16,302 bases of DNA from an uncultured Coriobacteriales bacterium (GTDB taxonomy: Bacteria > Actinomycetota > Coriobacteriia > Coriobacteriales > UMGS124): the NCBI GenBank assembly GCA_903789505.1, contig CAIFEU010000017.1, positions 1 to 16,302 of the forward strand, in the 5' to 3' direction. Made by a program: the position numbers and the translations under genes. The notes beneath the pieces were generated by a model, which saw only the letters and a program-made list of their open reading frames with translations, was not told the origin of the DNA and searched no databases. Below, in pieces: positions 8,334 through 15,137 of this stretch. How positions within the stretch are numbered: the first letter of the stretch is position 1; each line of letters starts with the position of its first letter.

Positions 8334-8357
8334 GGCCCCGCGGGGGCCGAGCCCCCG
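8334..8357 (+). terminator. Overlapping GC hairpins after the ATPase gene
   Basis: CGGGGGC (8341-8347) pairs with GCCCCCG (8351-8357) around a CGA loop. An alternative GGCCCC/GGGGCC stem (8334-8348) overlaps it. The hairpins begin about 40 nt after the ATPase stop codon. There is no U-tract. This is the likely transcript end for the ATPase gene. Confidence 0.5.
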
Positions 8358-8491
8358 TCGCGGCCGCCCCTGGCGCACGTCGGGCCATGGCGCCCCGGGT
8401 GTCCGACCCGCGGTCATGCCGCTCGAGCCCGGTGCCTCCCCCGGCAGGCGGGGCGCCCCGCCACCAGCACGCCCGGCAACATCCGCACGAA

Positions 8492-8533
8492 TCGGGCCCG
8501 CGCCGCAGGCATGCCGCCGCGACGCGGGCCCGA
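8492..8533. terminator. 11-bp inverted repeat, likely bidirectional transcription end
   Basis: TCGGGCCCGCG (8492-8502) and CGCGGGCCCGA (8523-8533) are perfectly complementary around a 20-nt loop that itself contains GGCATGCC. It sits in the 329-nt spacer between convergent genes, 92 nt beyond the DUF4012 stop. The rest of 8297-8625 holds the 8334-8357 hairpins and no gene. Confidence 0.5.
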
Positions 8534-8625
8534 GATGTCGGTGCCCGACTGTCATCCCGCCAACGCCGCGCGCAGGCACACCGACGCGGATGCCGGCAGG
8601 CCTGCGCGCCCGGCGCGGGCTGGCG

Positions 8626-10581
8626 TCAGCCCATCGTGGGCGTCATCTCGACGTCCATCTGCGCCGCGCCTGCGGGGACCGTGATCGTGTAGGTGACCGT
8701 GGTGGTCTCACCGGGCTCGGTGTGGACCATCCCCCACAGGATCTGCCTGCCGTACAGCGTGCCCGAGCCGTACTCGGTGTCCTCGGTGGAGAACGCCGAG
8801 GTGTCGACCGACTCTATCGTGGCACCCTCCGGCGCGAGCAGGTAGATGCGCGTGAGCATGTCGCCCTCGTCGGCCTTCTCGGCGTTGTAGCCGTAGATGT
8901 AGGCGTTGATCTCGCCGCTGGCGATGCCCTCCCAGTCCATCGTGTTGGTCAGCGAGGTGCTCACCGTGTAGGTCGTGGAGCCGTCGGCGTTGGCGACCGA
9001 GCCCTCGACCGTCGTCTGGCCGCGCAGGTACCAGTCGATCTTGCTGTAGGTGGAATCGTCGAGGTAGACGTTGAGCACGGGGTTCTGTGCGTCGTGCGAG
9101 ACCGCTCCGTCGAGACCGAGCCGCTCCATGGCGCTCTGCTCGGAGGCGTCGGACATCCACGCGTACATGTGCCCCTCGTCGATGCCCTGTCTGACCGTGT
9201 CGACGAGCCCGGTGAGGTCGACGTTACTCAGGCTGATGTCGAACAGGCTGGACATGATGCTGTCGGCCGCCTCGACGAAGTAGGCGTCCTGGACGCCACC
9301 CTCCTCGGGGTAGTTCACATAGACGTCGTGCAACAGCACCGAGTTGGTCGTCTCGCCGTTGAGTACCGTGCCGTCGCTCATCTGGACCTGGATGCCCGTC
9401 GCGGCGACGATGTACTGCAGCATCGGCACGTCCAGCGCGACGATGCCGTCGTAGGTGGTGCCGTAGTCGCGCTCCCAGTACTGGTTGAGCAGCTCGCAGA
9501 CGCGCGGGAAGTCGGGGATGAAGTTGACGTTCTGGATCATGTTGCCCGGCGAGGAGCCGAAGGCGGCGAACTCCTCGTCGGTCAGGGCGAGCTGCTCGGC
9601 CCCGGTGAAGTCGTTGCCGAACTCGCTGGCGTTGTACACGTCGCCGAACTCGATCGCGCCGTTGTCGACCGTGACCGCCATCATCGCGCCGGGCATGCCG
9701 TCCAGCGAGCGGATCTCGGAGTTGTTGAGCGCCACGACCAGGTAGGTGCGTGTGCCGTTGGCGCCCAGGATGCCGGGAAGGGCGTCGACGACCGGCTCCG
9801 CCTGCTCCAGCGCGTCGCTCACCTTGGAGAGCGGCTCGCTGATCTGCGCGATGGCGTCGTTGACCTGGGAGACGTGCGGAGCGCTCACACCCTCGAGCGT
9901 CGCGCTCGCCGAGGCGACGCTCGGCTGGATCTGGTCGATCAGGCTGCAGTATGCCTGCACGGCCGCCGTGTTGACCGTGCTGCCGGAGAGGACCTGCTGG
10001 ACGGGGTACTCGACGATGACCTTGGCCGAGGGGGACATGACCTGGTTGACCAGGACGTCGGCGGCGTCAACGAGCGCCCGAGCAGCCTTGACGTCCTGAC
10101 CGTACCCCGGCAGCGCCGCGGCGATGCTCCACACGAACCCGCCGTCGATCTCCTGCTTGAGCGCGCTCACGTCGCGCGACAGCGTCGCCGACCCATTGGA
10201 GAGCGTCTGGCCGAGCTCCGAGGCCCCTCCGCTCTGGACCTGCGACGCAACCGCCCGGGCGTCGTCGACGAGCGTCTGCGCCTTGTCCCGCGCGGAGTTG
10301 ACCGCGCGCACGCCGACGATCGCCAGCGCCAGCAGCAGCGCGACGATGACGAGGATGACGACGAGCGCTATCGCGAGGCCGCGATGACGCCGCCCGCCGC
10401 CCGACCCACGGCCCCCGCCCGCCGGGCGAGCCGCGTGCGACCCGTGGGCGGCGTGGCCTCCCCTGCCGTACCCCTCGTAGGGGCTCGCGGACGCATCGTG
10501 GGCGGCGAAGTTCGCGCGCGACGCCTGCGTGCCCCCCGCCTTGACGAACCCGCGGGCGGCAAATTGAGCGTCAGATGTCAT
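8626..10581 (-). CDS. DUF4012 domain-containing membrane-anchored protein
   Basis: This 651-residue protein is probably anchored in the membrane with a large outside domain. Residues 1-67 are a Gly/Ala/His-rich cytoplasmic tail. Residues 68-91 (from GLAIALVVIL) are a single membrane helix with Arg and His residues before it, giving an N-in topology. Residues 95-270 are mostly helical with Ala/Ser/Val heptad-like stretches. From about 275 comes the DUF4012 core, with the recognisable TYLVVALNNSEIRSLDGMPG (279-298) and GDVYNASEFG. The C-terminal 200 residues are Thr/Ser-rich and beta-like. DUF4012 proteins are common in high-GC Gram-positives and their function is unknown; an envelope or exopolysaccharide role is only a guess. 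The start at 10581 is preceded by GGAAGGACGAGAG. No partner gene is adjacent on the same strand. Confidence 0.9.
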   Translation of the reverse strand: MTSDAQFAARGFVKAGGTQASRANFAAHDASASPYEGYGRGGHAAHGSHAARPAGGGRGSGGGRRHRGLAIALVVILVIVALLLALAIVGVRAVNSARDKAQTLVDDARAVASQVQSGGASELGQTLSNGSATLSRDVSALKQEIDGGFVWSIAAALPGYGQDVKAARALVDAADVLVNQVMSPSAKVIVEYPVQQVLSGSTVNTAAVQAYCSLIDQIQPSVASASATLEGVSAPHVSQVNDAIAQISEPLSKVSDALEQAEPVVDALPGILGANGTRTYLVVALNNSEIRSLDGMPGAMMAVTVDNGAIEFGDVYNASEFGNDFTGAEQLALTDEEFAAFGSSPGNMIQNVNFIPDFPRVCELLNQYWERDYGTTYDGIVALDVPMLQYIVAATGIQVQMSDGTVLNGETTNSVLLHDVYVNYPEEGGVQDAYFVEAADSIMSSLFDISLSNVDLTGLVDTVRQGIDEGHMYAWMSDASEQSAMERLGLDGAVSHDAQNPVLNVYLDDSTYSKIDWYLRGQTTVEGSVANADGSTTYTVSTSLTNTMDWEGIASGEINAYIYGYNAEKADEGDMLTRIYLLAPEGATIESVDTSAFSTEDTEYGSGTLYGRQILWGMVHTEPGETTTVTYTITVPAGAAQMDVEMTPTMG

Positions 10582-10692
10582 CTCTCGTCCTTCCGAACCG
10601 TGCCGCGCGCGTGCCTCCGCGCCCGGCCAGCGTTCATGCAATGCGGCATCACCGTCGTCTGCGCCCCGTGCGACGTCGCGCCGCCGCGGGCC

Positions 10693-10708
10693 GCCCCCCG
10701 CAGGGGGC
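10693..10708. promoter_or_regulatory. GC hairpin in the DUF4012 gene leader
   Basis: GCCCCC (10693-10698) and GGGGGC (10703-10708) pair around a 4-nt loop, 112 nt before the DUF4012 start. It could be a leader structure on the minus strand. No function is evident. Confidence 0.3.
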
Positions 10709-10789
10709 ACCGCGGGGAGCGCGCGACCCCGCCGCGTCAGGGGCAGCGGGTGCGGCGCGGACGCGATGTCTACACGGGGCACCGAAACG

Positions 10790-10860
10790 GCTGATTTTTC
10801 AATGTACCATCTCGTAAATCGACCATATGGCAGAAATCGTGTTGCTTATGTCCCTGACAC
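10790..10860. promoter_or_regulatory. AT-rich regulatory island between the DUF4012 and TorD-like genes
   Basis: About 70 nt drop to roughly half G+C inside a 521-nt divergent spacer. It contains a CCATATGG palindrome (10823-10830) between two direct AAATCG copies (10816-10821 and 10834-10839, 18 nt apart). This is the arrangement of a regulator-binding site, but no standard -35/-10 pair could be placed with confidence on either strand. The remainder of 10582-11102 shows one hairpin (10693-10708), a -10-like box (10968-10973) and no gene. Confidence 0.4.
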
Positions 10861-10967
10861 GCGACGCCCGGCGAGCGCCGCCGCGCGCCCTCCGAGGGCG
10901 CCGTGGGAAGCCGCGTTCGATTGATGTGAGGGGCGCGGGGGCTGCGGCCTCGCGCCGCGGCGAACGA

Positions 10968-10973
10968 TATACT
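10968..10973 (+). promoter_or_regulatory. Candidate -10 box of the TorD-like gene
   Basis: TATACT sits in a small AT-rich pocket and is followed by TTTGATAACAC. No convincing -35 precedes it. A start near 10980 would give a leader of about 120 nt. TTGAT followed by ATC resembles half of an FNR-type site, but the second half and the spacing do not fit. Confidence 0.4.
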
Positions 10974-11089
10974 TTTGATAACACATCGCCCATCGGCGCC
11001 CTCGCCGCCCGCACGCGTGCGCACAGGCGCCTCCGCAACCGACTGACGCGCGCCCCATCTCGCCCGACACCCGCGGGGCCCGCTCTCCC

Positions 11090-11095
11090 AGGAGG
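11090..11095 (+). promoter_or_regulatory. Ribosome binding site fixing a GTG start
   Basis: AGGAGG lies 7 nt before the GTG at 11103. It decides for that start over an in-frame ATG at 10827, which would add 92 Arg-rich residues of non-coding character. Confidence 0.8.
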
Positions 11096-11102
11096 GATCC
11101 TC

Positions 11103-11978
11103 GTGATTCGAAGCGACAGACAACGGCAGAAGTGGAACTCCGAAGAGCTCATCGGCGGCCCCGCCCCGACGCGGGCGCACCAAGCCCCCTCCGACCCCGC
11201 CGAGGAGGAGGCGAGCGCCGAGGAGGACCTCGCGGAGCTCGCGCGCGTCTCGCGCAAGGCGAGCGCGTCGTGCACGTTCCTCTCGCGCGCCCTGTCCGAC
11301 GACCAGGTGACGCTCGGCCTCGTGAGCGCACTGCGCTCCAACCCCCCGCGCACCGGCACCGACCTCGACTCGTTCGCCGCATCGCTCAGGGCGGCCGGCG
11401 GCGCGGACGACGAGGAGACGCTCGCCCGGGCGAGCCGGTCGGTCATCGAGGACCACGACGCCGCGTTCGCCCCGCGGCGCGACGCCGACGGCAAGGTCGA
11501 CCCCTCCGACCCCCGGCACGGCACCGTATGCCCCATCGAGTCGCTCAACGTGGGCGGGGCCGACGCGGACCAGGTGCGCGCCTCGGTGCGCGACGCCTAC
11601 CGCCAGCACGGCTTCGGGCCAGACAGGTGCCGCTACGTCCCGGCGCCCGGCACCCCCATCGACCACATCTGCGTCGAGCTCGCCTTCCTCGCCTCGCTCG
11701 GCGACGACTGCGCGTCCAGCGTCGAGCGCGTGCTCGCCGGCGAGACCGACGACGACCCCGACGAGAAGACCCGCGCGCTCTACGACGCCGAGTCGGCGCT
11801 CAACGACCGCCTCGTGTTCATCGAGGACCACCTGCTGGCGTGGGTGCCGCAGTTCTGCGACCAGCTCGAGGCGGCGGCGTCGACCTCCTTCTACCGCGGC
11901 ATCGCGCAGCTGCTGCGCCTGCTCGTGCTCGACGAGACGCGCAACCTGGGCGAACTCGACACCACGGCGGCCGTCTAG
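11103..11978 (+). CDS. TorD-family molecular chaperone (molybdoenzyme maturation-like)
   Basis: This 291-residue, probably cytosolic all-helical protein resembles the TorD/DmsD family, whose members bind twin-arginine signal peptides or apo-forms of molybdenum oxidoreductases and guard their maturation. Family-like blocks are PIESLNV (144-150, where relatives have P-E-S-x-Y), QVRASVRDAYRQHGF (157-171), PIDHICVELAFLASL (185-199) and the C-terminal HLLAWVPQFCDQLEAAASTS (243-262) with FYRGIAQLLRLLV. It is longer than the usual 180-220 residues because of an acidic, Glu-rich N-terminal stretch (20-50) and an Arg/Asp loop (118-142). No molybdoenzyme, ferredoxin-type subunit or cofactor gene is visible in the window, so its client is unknown. 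The gene is alone on its strand and converges on pth. The family call is good but not certain; the exact role is open. Confidence 0.75.
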   Translation: MIRSDRQRQKWNSEELIGGPAPTRAHQAPSDPAEEEASAEEDLAELARVSRKASASCTFLSRALSDDQVTLGLVSALRSNPPRTGTDLDSFAASLRAAGGADDEETLARASRSVIEDHDAAFAPRRDADGKVDPSDPRHGTVCPIESLNVGGADADQVRASVRDAYRQHGFGPDRCRYVPAPGTPIDHICVELAFLASLGDDCASSVERVLAGETDDDPDEKTRALYDAESALNDRLVFIEDHLLAWVPQFCDQLEAAASTSFYRGIAQLLRLLVLDETRNLGELDTTAAV

Positions 11979-12048
11979 CGCGGCCCTCGCCGGGGCACGT
12001 CGGCCCCGACATGCCGCTCGACCCTCGGACGGGTACCTTGGGCCGCGC
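11978..12048. terminator. 9-bp inverted repeat between the convergent TorD-like gene and pth
   Basis: GCGCGGCCC (11978-11986) and GGGCCGCGC (12040-12048) are complementary across a 53-nt loop that holds a small GTCG/CGAC hairpin. It starts at the last base of the TAG stop. It may serve as a shared transcription end for both genes; there is no U-tract. Confidence 0.35.
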
Positions 12049-12100
12049 ACCCGGGGCGACCCTCGAGACGGCGCAGCCCGCCCCCGCCGCCACTGGGGCG

Positions 12101-12715
12101 CTAGGCGTAGCGCGCGCAGGCCTGCCCCAGGCCCTGCTCGATGGCGAACAGGGCCGCCTCGGCCGCGTCGGCCACCGTCACGGCGAGCTCCTCCGCCTCG
12201 CGGCCGCGCACCTTCCTGAGGACGAAGTCCGCCGGCGCCATCCGTCCCGGCGGCCTGCCGATCCCGACGCGCAGCCGGCCGAAGTCGTGCGTGCCCAGCT
12301 TGTCGCAGATCGATCGCAGCCCGTTGTGGCCCGCGTGCCCCCCGCCGAGGCGTACGCGCACCCTGCCGGCCTCCACCTCGAGGTCGTCATGGGCGACGAG
12401 GATTCCCTGCGCGGGGACGCCGTACTCGCGGGCAAGGTGGGCGACCGGCCCTCCCGAGACGTTCATGTAGGACTGCGGCTTCACCAGCACGACGCGCGCC
12501 GGGCCGGATTTAGCCGACGCTTCCAGGGCGCCGTTGGGCAGGCGCACCGCCGCGCCCGCCACGCGCGGCCACTCGACCTCGGCGACCAGGGCGCCCGGGC
12601 GCGACTTCCAGTAGCTCGCGCCGAGCCGGCGCGCGAGCTCGTCGACGACCGCGAACCCGACGTTGTGGCGCGTGTCGTCGTACTCCTCGCCCGGGTTACC
12701 CAGGCCGACGACCAT
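12101..12715 (-). CDS. pth: Peptidyl-tRNA hydrolase
   Basis: Pth frees tRNA from prematurely released peptidyl-tRNA and is an essential translation recycling enzyme. The 204-residue product carries the active-site set: Asn7 in GLGNPG, His17 in DTRHNVGF, Asn85 in SYMNVSG, Asp110 in the AHDD segment and Asn131 in GHAGHNGLRS. The length is normal for the family. The ATG at 12715 gives MVVGLGNPG, two or three residues shorter than usual, and has no good ribosome binding site. The upstream sequence is a G/C-only patch with a run of 14 G, so the true start may be a few codons further up and obscured by sequence errors. It is the last gene of a minus-strand series behind nhaC and a small ORF. Function is certain; only the start is doubtful. 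Confidence 0.94.
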   Translation of the reverse strand: MVVGLGNPGEEYDDTRHNVGFAVVDELARRLGASYWKSRPGALVAEVEWPRVAGAAVRLPNGALEASAKSGPARVVLVKPQSYMNVSGGPVAHLAREYGVPAQGILVAHDDLEVEAGRVRVRLGGGHAGHNGLRSICDKLGTHDFGRLRVGIGRPPGRMAPADFVLRKVRGREAEELAVTVADAAEAALFAIEQGLGQACARYA

Positions 12716-12917
12716 GCCGATGGCGACCCCACGCCCCGCGGGGCCCCCGGCCCCCCCACCCAAGGCCCGGCCGGGGGGGGGGGGGGCCGCGGGCGCCCGA
12801 TGCCTTGCCCCTGCGGGGGGCGGTGCGCCCGGGGCCCGCGCCGGGCGCACCGCCCTGGCCCGACTGCTGGGCGCGCTTCCTGTGTGCCGCCTTGAGCGCG
12901 ACGTAGTCCCTGCTCAT
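12696..12917 (-). pseudogene. Small Arg/Lys-rich ORF before pth, possibly a truncated or mis-sequenced gene
   Basis: A 73-codon frame begins MSRDYVALKAAHRKRAQQSG at 12917, with GGGGGAC about 5 nt upstream. The first 45 residues look like a genuine basic cytoplasmic tail, of the kind that precedes a membrane helix. After residue 45 the frame enters the 14-G run and becomes Gly/Pro/Arg low complexity, then overlaps the pth start by 20 nt. I read it as the 5' part of a gene whose remainder was lost or garbled at the homopolymer. I do not recognise the family. It could also be non-coding. Confidence 0.35.
12732..12799. other. G/C-only patch with a 14-G homopolymer
   Basis: 12732-12757 and 12764-12799 contain no A or T, and 12773-12786 is 14 consecutive G. 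It separates pth from the small ORF. This is unlike the surrounding DNA and is a likely sequencing or assembly trouble spot. Confidence 0.7.
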
Positions 12918-12979
12918 GTACCGTCCCCCGTCATGGCCGCATTGCCGCCGTCCCGCCGCGCGGGCCGCCGCCGAATGCT

Positions 12980-14590
12980 CTACTTGCCGGAGGGCGTGCC
13001 GACGGCGACGGACGCCTCCTGCCCGCCCCGAGGCTCCCCGCCGAAGCGCTGGCCGATCGTCGCGCGCAGCACGAGCAGCACCACGATCGTCAGTGCGACG
13101 CCGATTGCGAGGCAGATGACCCAGTTCTGCACGAAGCCGGCGATGATGAAGCACACGAACGAGATCGCGGCGACGACCAGCGCGTAGGGAATCTGCGTCG
13201 ACACGTGCGTGATGTGGTTCACGTTCGCGCCGGCGGAAGCCATGACCGTGGTGTCGGAGATCGGCGAGATGTGGTCGCCGCAGACGGCACCCGCCAGGCA
13301 CGCAGAGATACCGATGATCTGCAGCGTGGGCTCGCTGGCGAAGATCGGCACCACGATCGGCAGCAGGATGCCGAAGGTCCCCCAGCTCGTGCCCGTCGCG
13401 AACGCGAGGCCGAGCGCAACCAGGAAGATGATCGCAGGCAGGATGTTGAACAGCCCCGCCGACGCGCCCTCCATCAGGCCTGCGACGAAGGCGTCGGCGC
13501 CCAGGGCGTTGGTCGCGAGCTTGAGGGTCAGCGCGAAGGTGAGGATCAGCATCGCGGGGACCATCGCCTTGAAGCCGTCGACGATGCAGCTCGCCGCCTG
13601 CTGGAAGGTCATGACGCGGCGCGCGAGCATGTAGATGAACGTGAACGTCAGCGCCACGATCGAGCCCCACGGCAGCGCCGTCGAGGCCGACGTGTCGCCG
13701 AACGCGCCCGCCAGGTCAAGGTAGTCGGGCGACTCGGGGTCCCAGAACCCGCCGACGTACATCATCCCGACGACGCAGCACACGATCAGCACGATGATCG
13801 GCAGCAGCATGTCGACCAGGCGCGCCTTCGCGTTCTCCTGCTTGGTCTCGCCGCCCAGCGAGCCGAGCTCGCCGTCGCGGTAGGCGTCCATCTCCGCCTT
13901 TGCCATCGGGCCATAGTCGAAGCCCATGACCGTGATGACGATGATGAACGTGATCGTCAGCAGCGAGTAGAAGTTGTACGGGATGGCGTTGATGAACAGC
14001 TGGATGCCGCTGACGCCGGTGTTGAGGTCGGCTGCAGTCGAGGAGACGGCGGCCGCCCACGACGAGATCGGCGCAATCATGCAGATGGGGGCCGCCGTGG
14101 CGTCGATGATGTAGGACAGCTTGGCGCGCGAGATGCGGTGCGCGTCGGTCACGGGGCGCATCACGGCGCCGACGGTGAGGCAGTTGAAGTAGTCGTCGAT
14201 GAAGATAAGCACGCCGAGCAGGAACGTCGCGAGCTGCGCCCCGGCGCGCGTCTTGATGTGACCCGCGGCCCACTTGCCGAACGCCGCCGAGCCGCCGCTG
14301 GTGTTGATCAGGGCGACCATGATTCCCAGGATCACCAGGAAGATGAAGATGCCCGCGTTCGATGGGTCGCCGACCGCGCCGATCAGGCCCACCTGGGTGG
14401 CGTCGTCACCCTCGCCGATCGTCCCGTTGATGAGGTAGTTCAGCGTGTTGACCGGGTCGAACCCGGCGAGCAGCAGCGACCCCACCACGATGCCGATGAA
14501 CAGCGAGGTGTAGGTCTCCTTGGTGATAAGCGCGAGCACGATTGCCACGATTGGTGGCAGCAGGGACCAGAACGTACCGACGAACTGCAT
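12980..14590 (-). CDS. nhaC: NhaC-family Na+/H+ antiporter
   Basis: This 536-residue inner-membrane protein has about 11-12 hydrophobic helices and exchanges Na+ for H+ (some relatives exchange organic substrates such as malate/lactate). Diagnostic stretches are FIDDYFNCLTVGAVMRPVTD, with Asp132-Asp133 as likely ion-binding acids, the following IIDATAAPICMIAPISSWAA, and ATGTSWGTFGILLPIVVPIF and CGDHISPISDTTVMASA in the second half. A hydrophilic loop near 225-250 carries Asp/Glu/Lys. The start has AGGAGG (14596-14601) only 5 nt before the ATG. That ribosome binding site lies in one arm of a long inverted repeat, so translation may be controlled by leader folding. The gene stands alone, with long spacers on both sides. 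The family is clear; the transported ions and the gene symbol are by similarity. Confidence 0.92.
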   Translation of the reverse strand: MQFVGTFWSLLPPIVAIVLALITKETYTSLFIGIVVGSLLLAGFDPVNTLNYLINGTIGEGDDATQVGLIGAVGDPSNAGIFIFLVILGIMVALINTSGGSAAFGKWAAGHIKTRAGAQLATFLLGVLIFIDDYFNCLTVGAVMRPVTDAHRISRAKLSYIIDATAAPICMIAPISSWAAAVSSTAADLNTGVSGIQLFINAIPYNFYSLLTITFIIVITVMGFDYGPMAKAEMDAYRDGELGSLGGETKQENAKARLVDMLLPIIVLIVCCVVGMMYVGGFWDPESPDYLDLAGAFGDTSASTALPWGSIVALTFTFIYMLARRVMTFQQAASCIVDGFKAMVPAMLILTFALTLKLATNALGADAFVAGLMEGASAGLFNILPAIIFLVALGLAFATGTSWGTFGILLPIVVPIFASEPTLQIIGISACLAGAVCGDHISPISDTTVMASAGANVNHITHVSTQIPYALVVAAISFVCFIIAGFVQNWVICLAIGVALTIVVLLVLRATIGQRFGGEPRGGQEASVAVGTPSGK

Positions 14591-14596
14591 CGCAAC

Positions 14597-14652
14597 CTCC
14601 TACCGAGCCGCACAGGCCGCGTCCATGACAGTCTCATCATGGCCGGTAGGAG
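14597..14652 (-). promoter_or_regulatory. Stem in the nhaC leader that hides the Shine-Dalgarno sequence
   Basis: In the minus-strand RNA, CUCCUACCGGCC (14652 down to 14641) can pair with GGCUCGGUAGGAG (14609 down to 14597) to give 12 base pairs with a single bulged U. The second arm contains AGGAG of the nhaC ribosome binding site. The loop holds a further inverted repeat, CCATGA/TCATGG (14623-14628 and 14637-14642), which competes with the inner CC pairs of the outer stem. This is the geometry of an on/off translation switch or an RNA thermometer-like element. The fold is visible; the regulation is inferred. Confidence 0.5.
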
Positions 14653-14700
14653 CCCGCCCACGGGCGCGCGTCGCGCGGCAGGGCGGTCGGACGACTGGCC

Positions 14701-14706
14701 ATGATA
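14701..14706 (-). promoter_or_regulatory. Candidate -10 box of nhaC
   Basis: TATCAT on the minus strand, one mismatch from TATAAT, stands 110 nt upstream of the nhaC start. No -35 is recognisable. It would give a leader of about 104 nt that includes the ribosome-binding-site stem. Confidence 0.35.
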
Positions 14707-14713
14707 GCGCTCC

Positions 14714-14762
14714 GCCCGCGGCCCCGCCCGCGGGCGACAGTGCGCAGGGTGTTCCCCTGCGC
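14714..14762. repeat. Two consecutive GC hairpins upstream of nhaC
   Basis: GCCCGCGG/CCGCGGGC (14714-14735, 6-nt loop) and GCGCAGGG/CCCTGCGC (14742-14762, 5-nt loop) are perfect 8-bp stems 6 nt apart. A third small stem, CCGCC/GGCGG, lies at 14793-14805. They sit in the 547-nt spacer between nhaC and the acyltransferase. They could be a terminator cluster or leader structure. Confidence 0.4.
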
Positions 14763-14898
14763 CCCAGGAGGGAGGAGACGTCGGAGGCTCCCCCGCCTTC
14801 GGCGGCATCCCCTTTCCCCCTCCCGCGCCCTCCGATCGGCGACGCGCCGGCGCTGGGCGGACGCCCGATGCCACGAGGAGAGGTACTGATGGAAGCCG

Positions 14899-14951
14899 CG
14901 CCTCTATCATGCGTACCTGTTGTCAAATAAGTGCGTTGAATGATAGACGCG
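14899..14951. promoter_or_regulatory. AT-rich element flanked by an inverted repeat
   Basis: CGCCTCTATCAT (14899-14910) and ATGATAGACGCG (14940-14951) form a 12-base inverted repeat with one mismatch, around 29 nt containing TTGTCAAATAA. A perfect TTGACA reads on the minus strand (14926 to 14921), without a -10 at proper spacing. The heptamer ATGATAG occurs a third time at 14701-14707. It is probably an operator or promoter region for nhaC. The rest of 14807-15080 shows no gene. Confidence 0.4.
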
Positions 14952-15080
14952 AACCTCGGCGCGCCCCCGGCGAATCGTTCCGTTCACCAATGATTTACGC
15001 GGCCGGCGCCCTGCGCGTCGCCGACGGCATGCCGCGCGCCCCGCGAGCGCGCGGACGGGAGGCGTCCCGGCAGCCCCTCC

Positions 15081-15132
15081 GCCACACCCGCCGCCCATGG
15101 CGCCCGACGGCGCGGCGGGCGGCGGGCGTGGC
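15081..15132 (-). terminator. 16-bp terminator-like stem after the acyltransferase gene
   Basis: On the minus strand, GCCACGCCCGCCGCCC (15132-15117) pairs with GGGCGGCGGGTGTGGC (15096-15081): 15 Watson-Crick pairs and one G-U, with a 20-nt loop. It begins 5 nt after the stop codon. No U-tract follows, as for the other hairpins here. Confidence 0.6.
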
Positions 15133-15137
15133 GGCCC

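Noticed and set aside
8044..10794. Plus-strand open frame of 916 codons across the DUF4012 gene
   Set aside because: It is a shadow frame running over the end of one real gene, a spacer and the antisense of another.
8371..12030. A shared 12-mer (CATGCCGCTCGA) after the ATPase and TorD-like stop codons as a dispersed repeat
   Set aside because: A 12-base match is expected by chance in 16 kb of GC-rich sequence, and the flanks do not align.
14520..14640. A leader peptide starting ATGATG in the nhaC leader
   Set aside because: It has no ribosome binding site, and its frame has no early stop and runs deep into nhaC out of frame.
13205..14704. Plus-strand open frame of 499 codons antisense to nhaC
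   Set aside because: Its composition is that of a GC shadow; the minus strand encodes a clear NhaC with an AGGAGG start.
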